The translations under genes and the position numbers were made by a program. From the NCBI GenBank assembly GCA_018881555.1, contig JACAXG010000071.1, positions 133,663 through 197,662 on the forward strand: a stretch of 64,000 bases of DNA. The letters are read 5' to 3'. Every line of letters starts with the position of its first letter. Positions within the stretch are counted from its first letter, which is position 1. The DNA comes from Amblyornis subalaris. Its lineage: Eukaryota; Chordata; Aves; Passeriformes; Ptilonorhynchidae. This document shows, piece by piece, positions 27,001 to 39,000 of this stretch. Under the pieces are notes generated by a model. The model had not been told where the DNA came from. It did not search any database and saw only the letters and a program-made list of their open reading frames with translations.

Positions 27001-30000
27001 AGCCCAGGCCCTGGTGCTACATAAAGGATACTGAAACCCTCTGTCCCCGAGAGCTCNTGTCCAGCAGTTCCTGTCCCAGGGACAGTGCTGGGAATGGTTT
27101 ATTTTTAGCCCTCAGCAGCTTTCCTTTCCATAGGAGCCGTATCCAATGCTCCCTTCCGCAGAACATCTCCTCCCTTGCCTCTCTAACTGCAAAATCAGCC
27201 TGCCGGGACAGGATGGAGGGTTCTGGCTGCTCATCAGGACAAATTCCAGCAGAGGAAGGAAGCAGAGGTACCACACTCAGGCTGGGTGCTTTGCCAGTGC
27301 AGGAAAACAGGGAAAACGGGAGAAGCNGAAAGGCATTTGCCATGTGTCCCAGCAGGATCCGTGCAGTGATCCACGCTCCTGGTGAGGTGTCAGACAACAA
27401 ACAAACACCACAAGTGCAGCCAGCAGCACAAGGAATCCAGCTCTCCAGAGCTTTTCCAAAGCTTTACATTTTCTCCAGCCAACAGCAGGGAGATGAACGC
27501 TGGTCTCAGCTTTAAACTCCCACGTGGTGAAGAGCACCAATTTATANAAATATTTAAACAGATAGAAAGGCCAAGCTTGGCCTAGAAGCCACTCTCTGCA
27601 TCCATGTGCTCCTCCAGTGATTCCAAGAAGTGACTCATGTCCCNTCTCTCCAGGGAAAGGACCCTCAGCCCTGGAGGTCTCACCATGGCAGGTTCAGCTG
27701 CTGGAAGAATTCCACCAAAGGAGCCCAAGGATTCCACTAAAGGAGCCTAAAGCACGGCAGGGAGGACACGGGAAGTGTCCCAAGGGAGAAGGAAGAGCCC
27801 AGCTGAGCTGCAGAGGAACAGAGCCCAGTGCTCAGCTGGTTTCCAGAGCAGGNCCTCATGCAGGGGACAAACAGAGCTGTGATCATCCTCCTTTCTTCCC
27901 AGGATCCATCGAACTGCTTGAAAACTCAGCTTTCTTACCTTTCCTACCCATTTTTATTTCTTGAATCTTCTACAGGAAGAAAAGCAGGTTTAAACCTTTG
28001 ATTTTATATTTATTTTTACTTTACCAGAGGTAAAAAAAAGTGGTGTAAGAGGGGACAGATACCAGGCCACCGTAGGGAATTCTCCTATATCAGCATATTC
28101 CAGAGCTGGACTTTGATGATCCTCATGGGTCCCATCTGACTCAGGATACTACAGGATTCCATGATATTAAGGAGCAGACAGCAGTGCACAGCAGCACAAT
28201 GCCCTTTTCCCAAGAAAGCAAGCGGGATCACATCGCATCCGTGCTCACTTAAGCTAAGCTGTTCCGACTCCAACACTTCCACATGGCAGCAGATTCTTTT
28301 TATAGAGACCTGGCACGACACAAACACTTCTCCTGAGGTTGTGTTTAAGGGATAAAGGTGGAGCAGCAGGATGTGTCCCCACAAACTGCCATCACAGGAC
28401 TGCACTGATCCCACATGGGGATTTTAAGCACCTCTGCTGGGTTGACAGATCAGCAGTTCCATAAATAAACCAATTTCTAAATTAAAAATACACTTAATGG
28501 TATAATGGTCTATTATACGGTATAATGGTAATGGTATATTTTGAATTTGTACATTAAAACTGCACCTAATGCTANCAGTGGAGTTTATGTACATGCCCCG
28601 TGGGACAAAGGGCTCACAACTTCTTTCCTTTACAAAGCAAATGGAAAACAGCAGAAATATTTAAAGGATGGTGTCCTGAATGTCAAACAAAACTCTAATT
28701 CCCTCTGCATCTGTGAGGATGCCTCACTTCAAGGCAATGCCTGACTTACTATTGGTGTTGTAGCTACTTCACAAATTCTTCCTTCCTAAAACTACAGAAA
28801 TTGTAAATCTTTGTGGAAATACCTTGGACCATATTCCCAACATNAAAAACACATTACATCAAGGCTGAAAGAATTGGGATTGTTCAGCCTGGAAAAGAGA
28901 AGGCTCCAGGGAAACCTTAGAGCCCCTTCTGGTGCCTAAAGGGGCTCCAAGAGAGCTGGAGAGGGACTTGGGACAAGGGATGGAGGGACAGGACACAGGG
29001 AATGGCTTCCCATGGACAGAGAGCAGGGATAGATGGGATATTAGGGAAAAATTCTCTCCTGTCAGGGTGGGGAGGCCCTGGCACAGGTTGCCCAGAGAAG
29101 CTGTGGCCGCCCCTGGATCCCTGGAAGTGTCCAAGGCCAGGCTGGACAGGGCTTGGAGCANCCTGGGAGAGTGGAAGGTGTCCCTGCCCACGGCAGGAGA
29201 TGGAACTGGACCTTAAGAGTCCCTTCCCACCCAACCCACTCCAGGATTCTGTGATTAAAGATTATGTTCCCCCCCCCAGCCTGACCCTGTGACACCCCAG
29301 GCCTGGCACAGCAGCCTCGGGACAGAGAGAAGCTCCTTACCACGATCCCACTGCTTCCCACAAATGCATCGCTGCCTCCCTGCAGCATCCTCAGGGATTT
29401 CTCCCTAAAGCTCTCAGTCTCCACTGCTGGCAGGATTTGACTCTTCACAACCATTAAGCTTGTTCAGGTATTGTTCACTTGGAAATCAATTGTACAAATC
29501 CTGATGGAATCAGTCCCATTCCCACGGTGCTTTGTGCTTAAGGCAGGGGATGGCAGGTAATAAATTAACCTGCAGCGTTCCAAAAACGGGGAATATCAGC
29601 CATGGGCAGCCAGAGATTTCATTCCTGCCTTGCAAAGGCACCTTAGGGCTGCAGTTGTGCAGCAGAACTCAATCCAATCCAGTAATTACAGACCTTATCC
29701 GTGCTGGGATACAGAGCTGCAGCCTCTGAAGGTACTTACAAGTGACAATTCCGGGCTGGATGTCTGCAGCTGTAAGGAGGGAAAAACGGGCTTGTTACAG
29801 AGCAACAAAGGACAAATTTCTAGACCCCTACAAGTCAACTTCCAAATTTAAAATTAAGCTTCCAAGGAGCTTGCATCCACAGGTTTTTCCAATTTGAAGT
29901 AGAAGTCTTTACTGCTTTCCTTGCAGTGAAAANAAAAGGGACAAAGAGGGAGAGGCAGATGCCTCACCCAGTGCGTACTCAATGTTTACCCACAAAAAAA

Positions 30001-33000
30001 TGCAGGTTCCTGGGAAAACAGTTCCAGAGCAGCATCCAGCTGGGATGTCCCAGAGACTGCACAGGCAAAAAACCAGGAAAATTCCTGTCCTTCAGCTCCT
30101 AAGCCAATCCCACTCCTAAAAGGATCAGAAACACCACTGGGTCTTTGCCTCCCCAAGTGTTCCAGCAAAACACTCTATTTATTATAAGCTTTAACAGATA
30201 AAAGCATGATAGAGCAGTAAAACACAGCTTAATCCCATAAATTTGGCTTGCCAATCCTCAGGCTGTCCCAGTGTCAGGCAGTTCTTCCCTNTATTTTTAG
30301 GGTGCCATGGAAGTGGGGGGAGGGGGGTGTCTATGAAACAGCCTGAAGGGTTCAGACATGGGAATCACCAGGGCTCTCCTGGCACTGCCAGGACAAGCCA
30401 TAGACAGGACATGGCTTTTCCTCACACCCCACCAGCACCTGAAGAGATGAAGGCAAACTTACTAAAAGAGTCAGAAACAAAANAATCACAGAATGGCCCT
30501 TGAAATGTGTCTGGAAGGCAGCTCAGGAGGCCTCAGGTCCAGTCTCCTGCTCTGAGCATCTGCATCCAGACCTGTTTCCTCAGGACTCTGTCTGTCCTGC
30601 AGTTCTCCAGACCCCTATCCCAGCACTCAGCCCTCACTCCCNAGTGAACATGTTTCCATGTGTCCATGCAGGGTTTCCCACGTGCTCCCCCAGCCCAGTG
30701 CCTCATCCTGCCACGAGCAGAGCCANGCTCTGTCCTCTCACACCCTCCATCACAGAGCTGGCTCATCCCATCTCCTCCTCCGCTCCAGGCTGAGCACACC
30801 CACATCCATCCAGGCTCCAGCCCCATCCCGGGGGGCCCCANGCTGGATCCAGCACCCCAGTGCTGAGCAGAGGGGACAGTCCCTTCCCTCGACACTTCTG
30901 CAAACGCAGCCAAAGCCACCGCTGACCTCTGGTGACTCCTGGTCACCTTGTTGTCCCCAGGGGCTCTTCTGCAAAGCTGCTTCCAGCCAGCAACCCCNGG
31001 GCAGGGCTGGCACCGGCCTCTGCAGGACACCACGGGGTTCCCATCACCCTGCTGCTCCAGCCTGTCACGGTCCCTCTGAAATGCAGAGCTGTGACCTCTC
31101 TGCTCCACTTGGCATGACGCACAGCCTGGCTGCGAGGGCACTCACCCGCTAATAACCACATTACACAGCAAATATTGCCACTAATGAACCGGGATCTTAT
31201 CACCTCTGCCAAAAGCCAANCAAATTATATGTACCCCTAATCAATCCCTGAGAGGACACGGCTAACGGGAGCACCAACACCACACCAGCTTCCAAAGGGG
31301 GTCCTGCATGTTGTGGACGCTTCCAAGTGGGAAGTGACAGTGTGCCACATGTGCCAAATGTAAATTATGCAGTATTAAGANGATTGTCACCTTTGCACCA
31401 TCACAAAATGACTTTTGGTTTGAGCACTCTCTTCCTCCACCCCAGTGGACATGCAAAGCCAGGGAGCCCACAGCAGCCTCTCCCCAGCACAGAGACACAG
31501 CTGACAAGGAATGGAAAACCCTGCCGGGATAAAATAAAGCCACGGAGTAGTTCCACCTCACCACACACTATAAACCTGCAGTGCCTTTTGCTCCACAAGC
31601 CCTGCTGGGAAACACTGCAGTGGCAACTTGGGAATAATAAACAGCAGATAAACAGCATCCAGCATCAGTCACAGGAACGTGCATGCTTGGAAACAGCAAG
31701 GCTGGAAGATCTCAGTCTTCCAAGAACAAAGCATGGGGCTGCTGGAGAACACAGCCCTGACACCAGGCATCACCTGAGGGCTCCCAGACAGAGCCCTCCG
31801 AAAACGGCTTCAAACCAAAGGCTGAAACTTAACACAGAATCACAGAATTTCCTGAGTGGGAAGGGACCCATAAGGATCATCCAGTCCAGCTCCTGGAGCA
31901 CAGACACCCCAACAATCCCATCCCTGGGAGCGCTGTCCAAACGCTCCTGGAGCTCTGGCAGCCTTGGGGCCGGGACCATTCCCTGGGGAGCCTGTTCAGT
32001 GCCCANNACCCTCTGGGGGAAGAACCTTCNCCTAAAANCCAGCCGGAGCCTCCCCTGACACACCTTCATTGACTCCTCACAAGCTGCAGGCACAGGTGCC
32101 ACCCCCACCTGCTGCACAGCATCGCCACATTTCTAAGACAAAAATCTGCTTCTTTAATCCTGTGCTCTCTGCTCCTGCACAGCCCGGGAGAGGAGGGGCA
32201 TGTCTGTGTCCCACTGCCCTAAGCACACCCCAGTCACCCATGTCCATGCTCCAGCCAAANCCACCCAAACTCACCCCATCTTCCGAACGGGGACCGGTGT
32301 ATTTTTCACGCGCTTCCAAGAAGAGCCACCGCTCCTGACAGTTGCAGAAGACCTGAAAAAAAAAGTTTGTGGAACCACCCCTGTGCATTTCACAGGAAAA
32401 GAGAAACTTCAAAAATCGTGAAGATTTCCAGAGCTGGGGAATTAGTTACCATGGATATTTGCTGCTGTGACAAATAGTCTAATTCTGTGCCGGGGTGAGT
32501 GACAGGCACAAAGCACCAAGTCAGCTGGGAACAGCAACACNGCGCGGCTGCAACACGGCACTCACAGCCCTGTGCCTCTGGGAGCATCCCTGAGGAAACA
32601 AAGCCACGGATCTGAACACATCACCGGCACCAGGTGACTTCCCAAAGGAGCTTTGCTCCCATCCAGGTTACCACTGGCAGCCCCACATCTACGGCTGTGC
32701 CACGGGAAGCAGCATTTGCTGTTCTTCGAGAGCCCACCCAGCCACAGTGTTCAGGTGTCTGTGCCAACCAACCAGCCTGAAGTGAGAGGATCTTACTCAC
32801 ACCAGCAAGACACAATCAGCAGGTCCAAAGGACAACGTTTTCCTGCTCTCTTTCTTATCAAGTTCCCAGCAGAAACCTGCTCTAGCTATTAATAACAGAC
32901 TAAGAATCACTGCTTTGTGTTAAAGAAGGAAAAGAGAAAGGCACTGACTCCCACTTCACCATATTTACCCCCACATGCATTGCAGAAGATGCTTTAAACA

Positions 33001-36000
33001 GCCACGCGTACCCAGACAGTGCTCTCATCCAGAAAGATTTGGAGAATTAAGACTATTTTTAGGGAATTAAGCACCTCCCCCTGAGTCACTGCAGGGACAT
33101 ACATCTATCCGGTCGTGATTCGAAGCAGAAACAGCCTTGAAGAGTCAGATAAAGATAACAAAAAGCCAGGAAACTGGACAGAAACACCGTTTGGCCCAGC
33201 TGGCTGCGAAAGGAAGGGCAGGGAAAACACAGGCGACAAGGGGCTCGTGCCACAGGCAGCAGTGCTGACACAGCAGCAGCTCCATCGCTGCCCGTGTCAC
33301 GGTGTGACCTGTGAGCAGCTACAGCCCCACAGCACTGTCTCGCAGCGAGGGGCAGCTCCACCTGGGGACAGCTGGGCCAGGTGACAGCACAGGCCAGGTA
33401 CAAACCAGCACTGCCAGGAGCCCTGGCTTGCAGGGGGGAAGCGAATCCCAAGTGCCTGGAAGAGGACCAAGGAGGAGATTTGTTCCCATTTGTTCTGCTT
33501 TCATCGCGGAGCTCCGCTGACACGCAGTCCCACGCTTCCCATCTGCATGTTTAATTCCAGCGTTGATCCATTGGCAGCCCGAGGCTCAGCACTGGCCCTG
33601 CACACACGCCTGTGAGTCAGCAAGCACTGCCCCAGCACCACACACACATCCAGCNCTGTTTTCCTCCAGCTTCGGCTCTGCCTGCCCAGCCCGCAGCCGG
33701 CAGGCACGGGAATATTATGTCATTAATTATTAAACAAGCTTTCTGATCGAAACCAAACAAAGGCTGATGTAAAGNGTAGAAAGATCCCTGCCACGGTGCT
33801 GTAGGAACTGCTACAATAATTGAACTGTATAACGAGGACCTGAAGGGATATTTGACACCTCCAGTCAGCTCAGGTTTGGGAGCACTATCTTCTTTAGGGA
33901 TTAATCTCCAGGATGCTGCCTGCCCTCCTGACAGCAGGCTGGGACAACTCACATTTCAGGGTGACAATCTGAGCTGATGTGGCCATCAGCACCAGAGCTG
34001 GACAGACCTACAGGGAGCAGAGAGCTCTGGTATCACTGATAACACTTCAGGTACCTAAAATTACCAGGCTGAGTTACCCAGCTGCAACAATTGATACACC
34101 AGCACAAAACAATCCAGAGAAGCTCAGCAGCCTGACCTGCTGCAGCACATAATGACTGTCCACATCCGAGTTCAGAGCACATCGCACTGATTGAAAACTC
34201 CTTTTCAGGGGAAAATGAGGCAGGATACAAGGGATACTGCATGGAAAAGCACAGCAGGTTCCTCACAATACTCCTGACAAGGAAGATCAGCTCCTTCCCT
34301 GGTGACTCACTGTGGGTACAGAGGATGACAGGCCATGCAAGCACCAACTGAAACCTGTAATTGGAGCAAACAAAGTCGGAGCTGAATACATATTTCCCTG
34401 GAAAAAGACAGGCAGGGGAGCTGCAGGAAGAGGCAGGTGATGCCAGTCACCTCTGGAGCCAGAGGACAGTTGTCCTGCTCCTGAAGCAATACAACAGCAG
34501 ATGGACCGACGGCTGGCAAGGGTTTCTTAGGGGTGAGCACTGGATGTCCCAGAGCAGGAGCCAGTCCACACCAACCTCTGCTCCTAAAGGTCAGCACAGC
34601 CTCAGCTGTCCAACTCCAGCAGAGCTGAGGCAGCTCCAGTGCCGTGTGGGAGAGACACAGGGCTGGGCAGTGACCCCCTGCCCTCGCCCAGGACAGCAAA
34701 GCAGAACTACACCAGGGTGTGCCCCAGCAACAGAAGCTGGACCAGGTGACACCAGAAAGGGGTGACAGGCACCTCACCTGGGTAAGGAGTCGGGCAGCTG
34801 AGCCCATAAACACCCTCCATACCTGCAAACTGCTCCAGGAGTGAAAACTGCAGGGGGAGCAACGCTACCTGAGGGATCCCCACACGACCAACCTAGAGAC
34901 AGCAACACAGGCTGCTGTGCTTCCACACAAATCCAGAGTGCTCTGCCCCTCTCGGGGTTTAGCTCTGCACAAGACAGATTAGTTACTTCTGCTACAATTT
35001 CATCAAATGAAGTATTTGGGCCAATACAGAAGCACGGAATGGTTTGGATGGGAGGGGACCTTAAAAGTTCCACCCTCTGCCATGGGCAGGGACACCTTCC
35101 ACTAGCCCAGGTTGCTCCAAGCCCCATCCAACCTGGCCTTGGACACTTCCAGGGATGGGGTGAGGGATGACATCAATCAATACTCGATTGAAGATGATAT
35201 GGATAGAAATTAAGCATCCAGATGGTTCACAGCTCTTGCTGCAGTTTGCAACCAGCAAACAGAACCAGGCAACAGCTGTAAAACCCCTCACCCAGCACCA
35301 GTGACCAAGCCATGATGGAAACATCCTTAAGGACAAGATCCGTGTCTCACGCCCTCCTGCAGTGTCAGCAGCAGTTGCTGTTTGGAGTCAAGCGAGCCCA
35401 ACCTCCTCCACAGCACTACAGTGGGAGCAGAGCAATCCAGGCTGGGAGCAGCAGCCCAAAGAGCATCGCTCCCCTCGCCCCACGGCACCCCTCGAGTGCC
35501 ACGTGGACATGCAGTGTCCCCACAGAGCTGTGCCAGGGACAAAGCACAGCGAGGAGCTGCCTCCCAAACAGGCAAATCATGAACCAGGAGCAACAGCAAA
35601 GCACCATATGGAACCAGCGAGTGCCACGGGAAAACAAGCTGACTGGGAACACCAATTATTAATCACTGTTTAAAAACAAGTAGTTCAAAGTCACCAGGAG
35701 CTGCAGGGCTGCCCTGGAAACCTGCATGCTCCAGCACCCAAAGAGTGATAAACACTGCAGGAGTTGTCTGCAGAGGGACAAGGTGTTACAAAAATCCTTC
35801 TGGGAGGGTGTATTGCTTCATTTTATTATGTACAAGCTAAACAGAAAAAAATACTTTCCCCTCCAAGGGTGGTCCAACACTGGAAGAGGGACCGGGAGAG
35901 ATTCTGCAATCTCACACCTTGGAGATTTCAGGGGCTGGAGCCCCAGGAGCGGCTGAGGGAGCTGGGAAAGGGGCTCNGCCTGGAGAAAAGGAGGCTCAGA

Positions 36001-39000
36001 GGGGACCTTCTGGCTCTGCACAACTCCTGACAGGAGGGGGCAGCCAGGGGGGGTCAGGCTCTGCTCCCAGGGAACAGGGACAGGATGAGAGGAAACGGCC
36101 TCAAGTTGTGCCAGGGANGTTCAAGTTGGATATTGGGAAAACTTCTTCACCGAAAGGTTGGCCAGGCACTGGCACAGGCTGTCCAGAGTGGAGTCTCCAT
36201 CTTGGGAGGGATTTAACAGCCCCGGGGATGTGGCACTTGGGGACANTGGATTAGTGGTGGCCTTGGCAGTGTTGGGGGAGCGGTTGGATCAGGGGCTCCC
36301 AGAGGCCCCTCCAGGAAGCCCTCAATCCCTTCACATCTCTACCATCAGCAGTGGTTCTCAAGCTCCTTCCTGAACTCCCCACCTCAGCTTTCAGTGGAGT
36401 CTCAGCACAAGAAACAAGAAAAACCCCTCTGCATTGTGCTCGAGCCCTTATGATGCCAACCAAGAGTTAACTGCTGGATAAACAGAGCTGGTGAAGAATG
36501 CTGCTCTGGGAAACAGCTTTTCCAGGGAAATGAGCCACAGGATAACCCAGACAAGACAGCTAAAGTGCCCCAGGCACCCATCACTGTTCTAAGAGCAGAG
36601 TTAATGCTGCTCGGTGGAGAAGCCATTCCCTTCCCAACAAGGACCACACCACACAGCACCACATGGTTTGCCCCTCCCCGTTTGTCACTGCCCACACAAA
36701 GCACTGCTAAAGGCTCCCCAGACACCCAACCCACAGGTAACCCATTCCAGCNCATCCCACAGAGGAGCCAACACCAGCCAGAGCTCTCGGAAAGGTCAGG
36801 GAGCTGCTGGGAGAACACAACCAACACTCATCGATGCATCCGTGGCCACATGAGCCAACGCTGATCTTCGATGAATTAATACTCACCTGCAGATCCTCTC
36901 TAATCTCCTTGAAAACACTTATCTGTTCAAGGTGATTAGATTCTCCTGTACAGAGCTGCTAATTATAGATAATGATAAATCTGAGTGGCAGCCTGCCAGA
37001 GGAGTTCAGAGAGAGAGTTTGGATCACCAGCAAGTCCAGCAGACTCGTCCTGAATCCTCAAACTGCCTTCCCAAGCCGGCATCGCCAAATCAGCCAAAAA
37101 ACTTGGTCAAAAACAACCTAAGAGGAACAACNAAGGGCAATTAAAATGGTCCAACTGTCTTGCTGTGGATTTAGGAGCTTCCTAAACCCACACACCTCAC
37201 TCCAGAGAAGGGGACTGCACGGGAAGTCTTCAGGAATTCCTCAGCAGTTCTTACTTTTCACAGGTTCAGAGCAGGGAATACAACGCAAAAGCGGATGAAG
37301 TTTCCCTGGCAGCAAGACTTGACGTCTTCATCGATGCAGCAAAGCTACAGGAGGCTTTAAACGCTCCATTTGGGAAAAATACTCTAATTAGAAGCTTTAA
37401 TTCAGCAAACTGTCCCTGTGAAACCAACTGGGCAGCAAAGAGGCGTCGCGCTTGGCTGCCGGAGCAAACCCCGCGGAACGGCTCCCGACGGATGGCACGG
37501 CACCCACCCACGCACAGCACGGCCGGGGACACCCAGGGGACGCCCCGGATTTCAGGAGCTCAGCTCTGCAAACCAAAATCCCACCAGGCAACGTGACAGG
37601 CTGGGGTTTAAAGCTAAAGAGCGAGCGGCAGGAAATCCAAATGGAACAAAAAGCTTCAACCTGGAACGGAATCAACCCACGCAAGGAGGCGGCTTGGGCA
37701 TCACGGGGCAGCTCGCCCAGTTTAGATGATTTTAGCAGACAAAATGAAGTTTCTGTGAAGCTTCNCCCGAGCAGCCACAGCTAAATCGGGGGGGGTTGTG
37801 CAGCTACAAAGGTGACAGCACAAGGAGAGCACAGCAGTTCACCTGCAAGGGCAGGAAAGGAGACTTCGGGCACAGACCTGCCGAGCTCTGATGAGCACAA
37901 AGCCAGCAGAAAGCAAGACCCGTGGCTCACAGAATGCCAGACCTTTATAGAATATNTATATCTATAGATATATCCTGCCTGGCTCCTGTCAGCAAGCTGG
38001 AATTCATACCAGAACAGAAATGCCAGTTTTTACCCCAGCCTGTCTCCCAGGAGCGCTCCCAGATGAGCAATTCAAGCTGACACAGCCACTATTTCAGAGC
38101 GCTGGTTTTGAAGAGTATCATGGAGGCTTCTCTCCATTTAAGAGAGACTTTACCACGTGTTCTGCACTGTATTTTTGTACTCCTGACTCACAACCAAATT
38201 AACTCAGTTGTCATCAAGCCCAGCGATGAAAAGAAGCACAAAACCCTCCAGCATCCCTTTTCCCAAGCAGCTGCTGCAGGTCTGCTCTGCCTGAAAGCTC
38301 CACAAAGTTTCAACTCTTTCACATGCTGCTCAGAATAATTTCCTGGAGTGTTTCTGTTTGTTGTTTCAGCCTAAAACNGATCAAATGGTCCTAAAATAAA
38401 CCTGGTTGTTCTGATCCGAAATAATTGTTGAAGAAAACCACTTGTTTGCTCATGACAGACTTGGCATCAACACACAAAAATAATATTCTGACATGGTTAC
38501 AAGTGGAGCATTAAACTCCAACAGACCTTTTGAGCAGAGTTAAAGCATTCCAGACAGGATTACAGTAAATTAGCTGAATTACTAAGAGGTAACTACATTT
38601 CTTTAGTGGGGGAGGGGTGTTGTTTGGTTTAAGTTCTTTGGGGGTTTTAAACAACCCCAAGAAGATAAANACATCATTGAATTTCTGCACTGTTACCTGC
38701 CATGGTCTGACCTCAGGATGCAGGTTCCTGATCTCTCTTAGAGCTGGAACAGTTTGTACTCACACCTGACTGGGAGCTGAAGCTCTGGGATCTGCTTCAG
38801 GCTACGTGTCAGCAGCTGGAGCGGAGAGGAAATCAGCTGATGAACACTATGTCGGGAGGAAAAACAGCTTTGGAATAGCCTTTACAGAGAATTCCTGTCT
38901 CAGGGGGTTTGGCACTTTGAAGACTTACTATTTTATAAAGCTCAACCATCTCTAATATCCGGGATTGTTTCCGCGTCCTGAAGTACAGNCAACATCTGCT

